This document shows positions 23,331 to 35,807 of a DNA stretch of 64,000 nt, piece by piece. The stretch covers positions 41,967,508-42,031,507 of the forward strand of contig NC_064439.1 in the NCBI RefSeq assembly GCF_023343835.1. Direction: 5' to 3'. This stretch comes from Lagopus muta. Taxonomy: Eukaryota > Chordata > Aves > Galliformes > Phasianidae. Positions within the stretch are counted from its first letter, which is position 1. Each line of letters begins with the position of its first letter. Below the pieces are notes generated by a model. It saw only the letters and a program-made list of their open reading frames with translations, was not told the DNA's origin and searched no databases. The position numbers were made by a program, and so were the translations under genes.

Positions 23331-23699
23331 AATATTACATTGTTACTTTTGTTTTCCGCCTTTGAGAACTACCTATGAGAGCTGAAGTATTTTCAATTGC
23401 AAAAGTAATTGTGTATTTTCATAAATTCATTTATTTTGGAAGAGACTTCTGCCAGTCCCCCACCCTGCTCACAGCAGTTTGCTGTTTGATGAGGCTGCTT
23501 AGGGCCTTGTCTGGTGAAACTGAAAATCTCCAAGAATGAAGACTGCATAATACTTTTCAGGCTTCCTGTCCCAGTGCTTAACAGCCCTCTTGGTGCTTTT
23601 TTTTTTCCTTCTACATGAACAAAATTCCCTTTGCTGTAAACTGATGCATCTTTCTCTTGTCCTTTAAATGCACTCCTCTGAATAGAGCTGGATCGTTGT
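23331..23699. other. Short intergenic spacer
   Basis: Nothing is recognised apart from a T-run near 23599. The spacer leads into an old reverse-oriented CR1 copy. Confidence 0.5.
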
Positions 23700-24700
23700 T
23701 CTCTGTCTTTCCATTGCAGAAACGAAGATAGCAATCAGTTCTCCTCTGAGCCTTGTTATTTTTCTGAGCCAAAACAAACCCCAGCCAATCTAGTCTTCTT
23801 ATCCATCATGTGCTTCGGCACCCTACCTGTGTTGGTCACCTTCTGCTGGACTCACTTCAGTCAATCTCTCGTATCGAAGGTCCCAGACTGGATTTGATAC
23901 GGCACTTGTGACTACATGAGCATCAGGTAGAGGGGAGTAATGGTTTCCCTCAACCTACAGGGCTGTACATTGTAAGATTTCACCACTGCAAGGACACTTA
24001 ACTGTGCTTTGTTCAACTAGTTGTCCACTTGAAATACCAGATCTTGTCCAGTTCGTCTCTAATAGGGAAGCTCACTGTCCAGGCTGTTGCAGGGAGTTAG
24101 GGCATCCGAATGCAGGACTTCGCATTTGCCAATGGTGAACTTCCAGGGCTTCTGTTCCTCCAGTTTTTTGAGGCCTCCATGCATGGCAGCCCTGGAACTC
24201 ATTGTACAAACTGCTCCCTTTTATTTGATGTCATCCGTGAACTTGCTAAAGGAGCAACCTTTACCACTAAACACCTCCCTGAGGCCTGCCACTCATAACC
24301 AGCCACACATGAAGATTTCAAACCACTGACTTCTACCTTTCCAGCCTGATAGCCAGTTTTTCATCTACTTTTTAGTCTACCCATTCAGTCTGTATCTCCC
24401 CAGTCTGGCAAAAAGGATAGGGGTACTTTATCAAAAACTTTGCAGAAGTCAAGGTAAATGACCAAGTAAATGCACTTTGTTCCTCTCAACTCTGGAGTCA
24501 GGTATCTCATTGTAGAAGACAATCAGGTGAGTCAGGCATCATTTTTTCTTGGTAAGTCTATGCTGGCTGTTTTCAAACATTTTTGTCCACATCTGTGTGG
24601 TTATGGCTTCCCAAAGAGTTCATTCCTATACTGGGGCACAGGGGTAAGGCTAACTATCCCATATTGGGCAAGCCAGTTGCCTTTTTCAAACCATCGGTGA
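23700..24700 (-). repeat. Old long CR1 LINE copy, reverse oriented
   Basis: Successive reverse-complement CR1 landmarks cover about 1 kb. They are 'ccttctgctggactcactt' near 23839, 'tgcaggacttcgcatttgcc' near 24111, 'gaacttccagggcttctgtt' near 24137, 'gatgtcatccgtgaacttgc' near 24227, 'ctttgcagaagtcaaggtaa' near 24438 and 'cttggtaagtctatgctggc' near 24550. The copy is diverged, with indels breaking the reverse-transcriptase-side frame. No functional ORF survives. Confidence 0.85.
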
Positions 24701-26619
24701 CACCCCCCACCAGTCACCACAACCTTTCTTAGGTAACAGACAGTGCCTTGCAATGATACTGGGCAACAGCCTCAGCAACACCGTATGCATCCTGCTCAGT
24801 CCCACAGAAGTCTACAAATCCAGTTTATTTACATAGTCCAAAGTAATTCCCCTCTGCTATGGGTGGTACTGCTCTCCTCAAATTCTACTACTGGACATCA
24901 AGACATGCAAGCACTTGGAGCTACATCTGTTGTAAAGCAAAAATGCTTTGGTGTACCTTCTGTCTATGTTTATATGCATATTACTGAAACCATTGGGTAG
25001 TCTTAGTGCGTGTCTAGGGATGGGCAGCTCAGCATTCTCATTACAGACTTACCTGAAAAATCTCTTTCTTTCCGGCACTTCCAGGAACATGGAAAATACA
25101 GACTGCTCTGGGTAAACTGTAATGCTCAGAGGACTTTGAATCTTTAATTTCACTGAATAAATCAACTATTATTTGGCTTGAGCAAATGAAGAACTGAGAG
25201 AAAGAACTTTAAGAAGTGGAAAAGGTGAAATTAATTGCTTTTAGAAACTACAGTCTGTTTTAGGGAAGGGAATGGGATCGGGTTGGGTGGTTGCACTCTT
25301 ACATCTGGCACTTGGTACTATGACTTGTACAGTGCCACGAGGGCCTTTATGCAGGATGGCACCTCTAATCTTAATTGGAAAGGACAGTTCAGTGGACATG
25401 CTCTTCCTGCTCCGATTAAGTCCACATAAGGTTTAACCCCATGGAATGGGAGAACAACCAGCTTCTCCTGCAAGCTCTCAGCTGGACTGTGTTTCTCAGC
25501 CTACCTGTCTCTTTTCAGCAGGTCCACACAAAACTAAGCATCACTACCATAAGTTTCCCAAGCTTTTGTGTAGCTGTGGAAGCCTGCTTCTACCAGCATG
25601 CTAAGGGGTAAGGCAGGTAACAAAGTTAATCCCTTCTATAGTGAATGCATATTCTTAAATAAAATCAGAAGATATCCACACCTTTAAAAAGACATCCCAC
25701 TCCTAGTAAAATCAATTATAATTTTTCTTCTGAACATAATCAGAGCAAGACTCAGACACTACACTCATAAATGGGTACAATGTGCTGGACAAAGCATTGC
25801 ATACACTGATGTGTAAAACCTCCACTGCAATGAAATTCTGGGATCTGATTTATCATTATTTGCATCTCAGGTTACTTTTGGACGACACCCAGCTGTCTAT
25901 AGATCAATGGAAAACAACCCTGTTTTCAGCAGATGCTTCTGGTTGTGTACTGCGTGATGCAGCGAAGCATGCCAATAGAAGTCAGCCTAAAGGTTGGTCA
26001 GAACAGTGTAAGCCATTTTATGAGTCATATGCCCAAAACATGCATAGCCCTGTACCTGCACTTTTGAGGACATTAAAATGCCTCCCAGATATTCAAAATC
26101 ATACCTTAGGTGGAGACTGTTCACCAAAACTATAAGGTCACTTCAACATCCTTATGTTGAAGGTGAGAAAAATGCGGATGATGGAGATGTGTCAGTGACT
26201 ACACACCACGTGCATTTCCTTGGAGTCTTGAAAATACGATGCTTTGATCTCATGGCTGCCAAAGCTGAAGTTTATGACATTAATATAGTCATAAGCACTG
26301 AAGCAAGCATTGATGACAAACTGTTTGGTCACAAGTTTTATTTGAAATTGTTTATTTAACAAGGCAATGGTGATTAAAAAAAAAAAAAAAAGAACACAGT
26401 TTTCCAGTATACTTTAAATACAAAAATGTTGTCAATTTCAGACACTGTGAAAGAAATGTCTTTTCAGAGAGTAGCATGTGTGATAGAAAAAGAGTGGAAG
26501 TAGCCTCCTTGTGGAAGGACAAGCTTGTGCCGGGAGGTGTGGGAGCACACTGTCAGTAACCCACATTAGCAAGGAATCTTATGTTGCAGTTTCACACCAG
26601 CTTTCTCCCCATCTCTTAG
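24701..26619. other. Intergenic, possible degenerate retrocopy near 25.8-26.39 kb
   Basis: Two adjacent open frames (25782-26135 and 26078-26359, +) are followed 16 bases later by a 16-A run at 26376-26391. This resembles a processed-transcript tail, but I do not recognise the translated product and see no target-site duplication. It could equally be ordinary sequence beside a random A-tract. Confidence 0.3.
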
Positions 26620-26832
26620 AAATTAGGAGAACTCTCAGAAAGAGCAGTGAGGCAGTGGCACAGGCTGCCCAGGGAAGTGGGACCTCCGTCCCTGGAGGTG
26701 CTCAAGAATTGTGTGGATGTGGCACTGAGGGACGTGGTCAGTGGGCATGGTGGGATGTGTTGGTGTTGGACTAGGGGGTCTTAAGAGGGCTTTTCCAGCC
26801 TAAATGGTTCTGTGATTCTATTCTGTGATTGC
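26620..26832 (+). repeat. CR1 LINE 3' fragment
   Basis: This is a plus-strand CR1 tail with 'tggcacaggctgcccagg' near 26658, 'gtggtcagtgggcatggtgg' near 26733, 'ttggactagggggtctta' near 26766 and 'ggttctgtgattctattctgtga'-like terminal repeats to 26828. It is the same subfamily as the 2131 and 7240 copies. Confidence 0.9.
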
Positions 26833-27159
26833 CATACATGGTCTTCATCAATCCCTATCTATCCCTACCTCTGTCTTACAGCTGTGGGAAAAGTGTTTTC
26901 CTTTCACCAACGGGAACAGAAATGGGAAATGTGCTACAAACTGGCTTCACTGAGCACAGCCCTCAGTCACTTCAATTGTGCTTGATGCATAAGCAAGAGG
27001 AAACAAACAAACAAGTGACACTGAGCTGTACTGGAAGTGATAGTGGGCACTATATGAACAAATTATATTTCCTGATGGGCGACACAGTGTAACACCAAGA
27101 ACAGGGTAACAGGGTACAAGAAACAAACCCCTAAAACCACCCCAACTCCTCGACTCGAT
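26833..27159. other. Spacer before FYCO1 CpG island
   Basis: No feature is supportable here. Base composition switches abruptly to very GC-rich near 27200. Confidence 0.5.
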
Positions 27160-28240
27160 GGGAGAGCAGCGATTTTATTCCCAAACACATCTTCCCCCCT
27201 TTATTTTCACGCCGCCGCCTCCCCCAGGCCGCCTCCCGGCCCGCCCGGCCCGGCCCGTCCTCCCGCCGGGGAGGCACCGCACCGGCCTCACGGGAGCTGT
27301 AGGCGGCCGGCGGCCGGCGGCACCGGAGCGTCCCGCAGCGCCCTGCTGCGACATGGCGGCCGCCGCGCAGGTACCGGCGGGACGGCCCGCCCGGGGGAGC
27401 GCGGGGGGCGGCGGGGGAGAGGCGGCGGCCGCAGGGAGGGGGAAGGAAGTTCGGCGGTTCCCACTTGTTGCGGCTGCGGCCCGGCTTCGGGGGGAGGAGC
27501 CGCGGGGACGGGGGATCCGTACTGCGGGCCCCCGGGGGGGGCAGAGCGTAGTGCGGCCGGGCCCGGCGCCGTCGGAGAGGCCCGGTACGGGCGGGGACCG
27601 CGGCCTGGCCCGGCTGCCCGGGGTGCCGTCGCCGCACCCCCCGAGCCGTGATTTCGTTCCAGAGTAAACAGCTCCGTCTCGTCGCCCCTAAATGCCACCC
27701 CCAAGCAGGCCCTGCCGTTCCCCTGGCAGGGCACCGCTGCTCCCGGAGGAGCGGAGTCACGGGGCCGGGATAGAAACCAAACACCGGCCTGCGCGGTGCC
27801 TCACCGGGTGCGCAGTGCTGACACGCAAATATTTGCCCGGCCCTAATCCCGCTCGCCCTTGTGTCGGCAAATCTCTGTCGGATGACAGGGGCGCTTTTGC
27901 CGGACGGGTCTGTCTCCAGACCAGGTGCCAGGATCGCAGCCGGCCCTCCTCCCGGTACGTTGTGCAACAGGCGGCGAGGAGAATAAGCGAGGCTTTGGCG
28001 AAAGGCGTGAGCGCCCGGTGAGTCAGTGCGCAGAAAGGCTGTGCAGCTTGCGGGCTGGTGGGCACGCTGCTGCCCCAGCTGACGGCCGAGGATCGTGGGG
28101 CGCTGCCTGTTTGCTGTGCGGGCTGTCGGCTTGTTGTTGCCGGCGCAAAGTTTTGTTTGGCGTGCGGAGTTGGTCGGCCGTAGCTGCCACGCTCCCCCTC
28201 GGCCTCCCTGTGCACCGAGTTACTTCCCAAGTGTAAACAA
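27160..28240 (+). promoter_or_regulatory. FYCO1: CpG island, probable FYCO1 promoter and first exon
   Basis: About 1 kb is extremely GC- and CpG-rich, densest at 27.2-27.65 kb, with many GGGCGG/CCGCCC-type boxes and potential G-quadruplex stretches on both strands. It is the only island upstream of the FYCO1 start codon (35753) on the same strand. A YY1-like word, ACATGGCGGCC, lies at 27351, and a good splice donor CAG|GTACCG follows at 27370/27371. Long frames on both strands here (up to 278 codons) are composition artefacts. The island is observed; its assignment to FYCO1 is inferred from position. Confidence 0.75.
27353..27372 (+). other. FYCO1: Candidate FYCO1 exon 1 splice donor with short upstream ATG
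   Basis: An ATG followed by GCG GCC GCC GCG CAG abuts a GTACCG donor (exon end at 27370). Spliced to an acceptor at 35622 or 35630, this ATG would read a short uORF that stops before the FYCO1 initiator. The transcript structure is inferred from sequence only. Confidence 0.4.
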
Positions 28241-31200
28241 AGGAGAAAGAGCAGCAGGCGTTCTGCCTTCACATTCTAAATAGTGAAAGTGGCTGTTTGG
28301 TTTTATTCAGCTCTGATGGAGGCAGACTGCAGTTAAACATCCAGGGTACAGCCTGGACTCGTTCTTGTCAGTAACATGGCAACGAGTCTTCTGTTGGTGT
28401 TTTTCTTGTTTTCAGTTCTGATGTTATGTAGCAGGAGCGCAGCAAGAAAACACGTTGTCTTCCAACAACAGTGCATGTTGTACATTCCAGATATTGTGTG
28501 AAAGGCATTAATTTCTTCACGTCTTCCAAGGATCCTTGTGGGTGTGCTTAAATTGAGAAGACGTTCCAGATGTTCCAAACAATGTTTCCAAACATTAGCG
28601 TTTAGAAAACAGGCTGCACTGCTGTTCCAAAGTTGTATCTACGTTATCTATGGTGGAAAACATGCAAGCTGGTTTTCCTTTTCTTTCCTGTCCTAGTACA
28701 TATATTCAGCAGTGTTTTGTGTGAGCATGGTTTCACTACTTCTTCTGAAGGGCCAGTTCGTTATGAGGCCTGATTTTCTTTTGCACAGGAGCCTCTTTTG
28801 TACAGCACCTGACAATAATGAAAGAGTGTATTATATTTGCAGTTCCTCTCTCTGCTGTCAGACCATTACATAAAGGGAATGGGAATCTGTGTTCATGCCC
28901 TGTAAGCCAGGCTCTGCTAAGACTTGGTCAGGGAGAGATTGAGACCTGAGGGGAGAGAAAACTGTTAAAAATACATTTTAAGGAGTGTTTGTAAAATTAC
29001 AGAAAATATCAAATTGGACTGAAGGAAAAGCAGTGCTGAAAATTATTTATAGCTTGGATTGTTATTTGTTTTGCTTTGGAAATTATGATTACCCCTTCAT
29101 GGAATGAACACTGAGCCCTCTGGTATTTTTTAGGTATTGTTTAGATTATTGAACCAGAGAGAATTGTAAGAACCCTAAGTGGTTTTATTATTGCATATTA
29201 TTATTTTTTGTATCTTTACACACTGTGTTTATATTTGTTTGGTTTTGCCAATGTGAATATATATATATTTTTAGCAGTTTGAATCTAGTCTGTTTTCTTT
29301 TCATGTTTTTCTGTAGCAATTCCAATTTCTCCAGAGACTGATTGTTGCTTGTGTCCAACAGTGTTGGACATACTAGTAGTAATTTGAAGTTTGTTGTTCA
29401 GATATATTCAGAAGGCTTCACATTTTGTAACACTGATAGAAGGAATGGAAAATTACATGCACACTCTCAGCCTCACAATGCACGGAAACCCCGTGAAACC
29501 TGCACAGCGCATTTGCTGTTATACCCTCTTGTTAATTTGATATTTTTGTCCATCGCAGTGTTCTTCAGTTGCTGATGGAATAGTGACCTAAGCAGAGATG
29601 TTTGTTAAGCTGCGTGTGTGTCCACCATGACATTTAATTTCCTACTGGGAAGGAGGATGGACACGCAAAAGGTCTCCCTACTGCTGTGAGCCAGCGTAGA
29701 TTTTGAAAGTGAACAGGTTGGATCAGTCTCTCCTCGAATAACTTGTCATCTCTGGGCTTGGCATCTGTCAGCCTGCCTGTTCCCAGCAGGTGTGATGGTT
29801 GCAGTATTCTACAGATTTCTCTTCCAAAGGCTTCCTAAGTCTTTGGAGTTCATAACTGCAGTTCCTCCTTCTCCCCCAGAATGATGACCACTGGGAGACT
29901 CTGAAGAAAATGGGTAGAGAGGAAATGCTCAGTGTTTCCTGCTGCAGAGGAAAGAAGGCAGGAATCTTTGCTATTGGCCCAAGGGTGGCATGATTCACCC
30001 AGCAGCCAGTCAGCCTCAGTTGTCTTAGCCTAGTTTTCGCTTCATGTGCTTGCCTCCTGTTTGATCTGCATTTGTGTGTCCAAAACCTGTAATTTTTAGC
30101 ATTGCTTGTTGCTCATTCTCTGGGAACTACATAGGTGAGGAGTTGCCCTAAGGAGCTACTGCTCCTGTTGACGGGATGGAGGACAGGTGGAGTGCTACAT
30201 GTGGGCTGTTCTCAACATCCAGCTGCCACGCTTCCCAGAGCTATTAGTTGGAGGCAGCCTTTTTAAGTGCATCTGAAATCTCTGCTTGGAGGCACAGCGT
30301 GGAGCAGTAGATACCAAGGTAAAAAATCCTGCTGAGCCAAGCCCCCATTTGAATGGAGGCAGTTCAGAGTTGTGATGTGATCGTTGCTGTTTTTAACACT
30401 GCTAAAGTCTGAGAGGTGCCTTAGACATAATGGTCAGGCCAGGCTTGCTCAGGATGTTAATATGGCATCCGTTTCTCAGAGACCAACTTTGGTGACTTGA
30501 AAATGAGGTTTTTGGAAGGCTCCAGGCTTATATGGTGAGCAAGTTGAGCATCATGAATCACTAGCACTCCTCTGCAGCTGGAAGTCCTCTTTCTAATTCT
30601 ACAGGTAACTTTGTGATGCTCCCCTGAATAGCATCTGAGCATGTGGTGCCTGGCTTGAAGAATGTGTGAGAGAGATCTCAGTAGTTGGGTGAGTTATGGG
30701 GAGGAAGAGTGGCTTGGAAGAATGCGACTGTAAAGGGGGAAAAATCTTTTCACTTTTGAATTGTACTCGTCTTTTCAGCTCACCAGCTGAGGTGGGAGGG
30801 ATGCATTTCCCAATGAAATAGGTTTGGAGCAGCTGAGGAGAGGCCATGGTATGGGTATGGTTAATTTAGGGGTGCTCGTAAGCAGTGGCATAGCTTTCCT
30901 GACATGGGATGAGATGTGGCATGCCTTAGGGAGAAAGGACAGATGAGTTTGTTGAGAGCGATACTAGAGCAATTCCTGTTATCAGAGGAGCACTCTTCTC
31001 TTTATGAACTGACTGCTTCCTCAAAAGCCAGTTTCTCCCGTCATGAAACAAGGTTGTCTTTGTGAGATAAACACAAACACATCCTTGTTTTGTAGCTGCT
31101 GAAAGCAGTCATTTGGATTCACACTGTTCAACAGTTACCAATGTGAGGCAATACACTGTAGTCTCCACATTAGGAAACTGTCCCTGGCCTAACACATCTG

Positions 31201-34200
31201 TTCTGTTTGTCCATTTGGTGTGATGTTTTAGACAGGGTTACATTAAGCCTTAGAGGCCTGATTTGGTAGGTGCAGTGTTAAAAGAAGTTGCTGTCGTTAC
31301 TGGCTTTCCTTACTAAGGGTTAAAGTTTACTGTCTTATGGAGTTTTTAATGCTACTGGTAAACCCAGATGTGTTGTTTGTTTGTTTGTTTTCTAAGAACC
31401 ATTCTGAAATACAATGAGTAAAATAGAGAATGCAGGCCAGTTGTCCATAGCATGGTGAAGTTTGCACAGAGATCATTCATATCTTTACTGGCTCACTGTT
31501 GGCTGTTCTGACAGCGAACAGTATTTTAGGAATGCCATTAATTTGAGTTGTGAACTGAAAATATCTGTGGAGTACAATGGCTTACCCACAATTGGGCTTT
31601 AATGTAAGGAGCCCTGTCTACTTCTCAACGATGCATTTGCAAAATATGAGTGTTTTGTGCATTTCACCTCATCATTTTCACCTCTTTTCTGCTATACTTT
31701 GATACTCTGACTTTTTTTTCTCGATGTGCATTTCCTGCAAGATGCTTGTTACTACTGTATGTTTATATGTCCAAACACTTCAGAACAAGGTTTTCATGTT
31801 GGTGGCAGTGGGAATCCAGCGTAGGTTTGCAGTGTATTCTCCAACAACCTGCTTGTAGTACTAGAAGAAGTAAAAAAAAAATATATATATATAGTCTAAA
31901 AACCATGTTTTTCTAACTGAAAGGTGAAGGTTCGTTGGTGTAGAAAATGGAGAGGGAAGATTCACTTAGAATTTCACTTCTCAGAATGGAACCTAATTTC
32001 AAAACTCAGAAACTTCAGCTGGCATTCAGGCTCTGCCTGCCTTTTGCTTTTAGTCATCTGATCCAATGTAGTCCAGCATGCCTTTTTAGCAGCCATGTAT
32101 CTTTATGTGGTACTAAAGCACAAAGAGTTGAGCTTCCCAGCGGAGTTGCATTTATGTGTGCTTGAGAGCAGAGTCATGCTGCCTGTTTTGCAGTTCACCT
32201 CAGACTCTTCTTTGCTGCAAACAGTTCTTCAGCATAATGGACATGCAGGTGTCTGTGTGGTACCAAATGAGAAGCTAGCAGCTCAGCTACAGTGAAATCC
32301 ACTGGGACTACATATTTCTTGCAACATCAAAATAATTTTTCCAGGCAATTACTGGAATGAAATTACTAACTTAAATCAGTGGCATTGCTGTCTTGAGAGG
32401 TAAACTTTCTTTTCCCAGTTCTTCCCTTGTCTTTGTGATATTTCTGTGCTGTGTTCTTTAACCTGTGTATCTCATAGCCATTGTGTGTAGTTTGTTTTCC
32501 TCTGTTATATTCCAGAAGCATTGGAATATAGTCCCACAATCATTGTTCAGTATCTGCTTTTCTTCACGCATTACACAAGGGAATAACACAGTTAAAATTA
32601 ACGTGACTCATGGACATAGGATTTGGCTCAGTGTCAGCACTTCCCTGTTTTGTTTCATACAGTATTTCTGAGTAACAGGTATAGAATTGCAGACACCAAA
32701 TAACTGAAGGTCTTGTGATCTCTGTAAGGACAGTGTCTGTAAGGGAGATGTGATGAAGGGTCCTTGTTTGGAATGGCTAGATCAGAATAATTAGTTAGCA
32801 TTTCCCTGAGAAGTTGGAAGTAGTAGAGTTTGGTTTCCAATGAATTTGTCTTGCAGATTTGATGTGCTTTTAATCTAGATTACCCTAGGACCTTCATGTT
32901 AGCTCTGCTCTTGGTGTATGCTGAAAATACACTCAACTGAGGTAGGGATTCTCTGACGTCAGGCTGTAACCAAAGTAACAGGCAGCCTCTTAGCCAGGGA
33001 GGAGAAACTGTGCTTACTCAGTTCCTCCCAGCCTCTTGGTTGGAGTGCACATGGAAGTGAGTAATATTTTGAAGACTGCTATCTAATGTCAAGGGTGAAT
33101 AAAAGTGACCAGTGAATTCAAAAAAATGTAGCTTCTGGAGATGTAGACATGCCCCCAGTAATACTAGGAGAGATTTCATGAAATCAGAGTAAAAGTAGGT
33201 CACACTAGCTATACACCACTAGGCAATTTAATTATGGTCATTAAGTTTTGCTTGTGGCTTCTTCTGTGTCCCTCTCCCCTTCAGCTAAATCTTTTCCTGT
33301 GAGTGGGTTGTTTCCTTTCTGCTTCTCTCCTGAATCTCCAGGACATCCTCCTCTGCAAAGAAGATTGTTACCTCCACACGGATACTTTAGCGTGCAGGAG
33401 ACGGAATAACCATCCTCAGATATCAGCAGGCGCAGCCCAGGGGACTAGTGACGTGCCTTCCCTTCCCTGCCATACTCTGTGTCTGCTCCGTGGTGCAGCT
33501 CCTCTGAGTCCTTTACACTGTTCTGCAAGTTAATGCCCTTGGCCTTAGTCAGATGCTGTTATGTAAGAGGTTGTGATACATCACCTAAAAAGCTTTTGAC
33601 CCTAAGCAGGTCACTTGTGCCTCACACATATATTATGCTGCTCTGACGGGGCAGATAATTACTGACATACAAAAATAGAATAGGAAATGCTTGGTCCTCT
33701 GAGATAATGACCACAGGGTTATGCCCTAAACAATTCTGGGCAAAGTGTTCTGTGATCAGAAAGGACTAGATCAGGTATTTACAGATGTTCTTCCTATTTT
33801 GAAGCCTCAGGAAACAAGTTAAGGTACATTGTCAGCTTTCCTTGCTGATGGGAGAACTCTGCACCCTTCTGTAGAATGTGTTGTTTTCTAAGCACATCTC
33901 TGGAAGGACCATGGGTAGGAGTGCACCTTTCTCCCTGTTTAGCAGAGAAGAAGGCAGTTAGAAAAGTGTTGGCACATTCTCCTTGTGCAATAGCCCAGGC
34001 TGAAAAATGCCCTCACGAAGGACAAGCTAGATCCTCCTTCTTGCCCTTGCTCTTTTCTCCCATTGCATGATGGAGAGCATTTGGTTTGGCCATACCTTTT
34101 GGTTTGCCATCACCCACATTGCAGTCTTTTCCTCTTACTTACACTCCTTTCTGTAACAGTTGTCAGACTGGACAGATATGGCTGATATTGGAAGAGGAAA

Positions 34201-35602
34201 TGTTGACTCGCTGGATTTGTTATTCTTGCCTTTTTTTATTGCTATCTAAACTCAGCAGGTTGCCAGGAAATTGCACACTTTACATGATCTCTAAGTAGAA
34301 CCAAGATGGAAATATTGTATATATGATAAGATTGGTTTTGGTGTCCTGTTTAGATTGCATGTGGAAGAACATAGTATTTTGAAGGTTTCTACCTTCTGTC
34401 AGGGTTGGCTTTAAGGTTTGCTATGAGCCACTTCTACCTTGCATCAAAAAGAAAAGAATGCAGTCACACCATTTCCAAACAGCACCACTTTATGTAGCAC
34501 AGAAAGATGTTTCTTTTCTGATCCATTCAGATACCTGCTCGAGCACTGCCAGTGTAGTTAATTTGGAAGTGAAAGAAAGAGATGAGAAATGAAGTAGGAT
34601 CACTTGATGTAATCACATTCATATTTCAAAAGCTTGTTAGCTTTTATTTGCAACTTAATTTCATTGTAGGTCAGTTTGAATGCTAATAAAACCACAGAAA
34701 TTGACCTGCAATTTTTCTAAAGGTTCAGTACTCCTGATGTTGTGCTCACTTGAAAATTTGGCAGTACCATTGCAGGTAGGATTCTGAACAACTTATGAAG
34801 GCGTGATACTTGGTAAGACCACAGTGGCTTTTTGGAATGATTGTTCCCATGAGCGTTTGAAAAGTTGGGTAACCAGGCATGGTTATTTTACTAAAGTGCC
34901 TGAGGCTTTTAGTTGATTTTTAATCCATTTATTTTAAATAATGAAATTTCTCTACGAGTGCTAGGTATAACTTACTCATCATTGTTTTGAACAAGGGAAA
35001 TGGATGTTCTAATGCATAAGGTATCTTTATCCAGCCAGGGATGCTGTAGCAGAGCTTAAAATAAAGTGGTATCCTCTTACACATGTCGGGAACAGTGGGT
35101 TCTGAGGCGGGGATGAGGGTTGTTTCTCCTGAGAGAACCAGTCCCAAGTAGTAGCTCTGATTAGTAAAAAACACATCCTGCGGTGCCAGAAGATCATGAT
35201 GGATCATTTTTGGACACCTTGATCTGTGCCTGCTCTGCATCCCTGTGATGGCAGTGGTGTTGTGTCTTCTAATTCTGCAGGCTGCAGGGAAGGTCAGGCA
35301 GAGGATTTTTGCAGGGAAAGTCCCGTGTCATCAGAACCTTCCTCAGGATCACGAGATCAGTTGTGTGAAATGCCAGCCTGATCTGAGCTATAGGACTGTG
35401 TTGTAACTCCAACGAGAGAAAACTGCTCTCTGAGGTTTGCTCAGTAGTTTTGAAAGATGGAAACAGAAATAACTGAAAAGGAAAGTGAAATCTAGAAAGA
35501 AATAGAGAGGAGGTTCCTGAAAAAGAGTTGACACTCTGAGAATGTATTCCTAAATGGGATTTAAATTCCAAAGCATCTCTGTTCTGGTCATTTGAGGTGA
35601 TA
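28241..35602 (+). other. FYCO1: FYCO1 intron 1 (non-coding)
   Basis: This is a long AT-leaning stretch between the CpG island and the first coding exon. No coding exon, GPCR-like ORF or CR1 copy is recognised. The longest frames are about 110 codons without motifs. Small simple repeats include TTTG units near 31375-31392 and TA repeats near 31880. Confidence 0.55.
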
Positions 35603-35752
35603 AAGTCTTGCATTTTTTACAGAATTGCAGGTGTCACAGAGAAGAATAATCGTCATCAGCCCAATGATCATCAACAATATGAACTTTGCTGTTGTTATCT
35701 AGATGGAAGAGAAGATTAACAGCCCAGAAGGGGAGCCCTTTTGGTTTTCAAG

Positions 35753-35807
35753 ATGGAGGCAGCTACTGGTGAAAGCCAACTGCAGCGAATTATCAGGGAC
35801 TTGCAAG
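35753..35807 (+). CDS. FYCO1: FYCO1 coding exon 1
   Basis: The exon encodes residues 1-18 and the first base of codon 19, starting at an ATG in strong context (AAGATGG). The donor is CAAG|GTATAC. The exon's 5' limit is unsettled: acceptors at 35622, 35630 or directly at 35752 (TTTTCAAG) are all possible. Confidence 0.9.

Noticed and set aside
27131-27967. Minus-strand frame of 278 codons over the CpG island
   Set aside because: It is Pro/Arg/Ala-rich and opposed by an equally open plus frame. The extreme GC content removes stop codons. No domain is recognisable, so it is a composition artefact of the FYCO1 promoter island.
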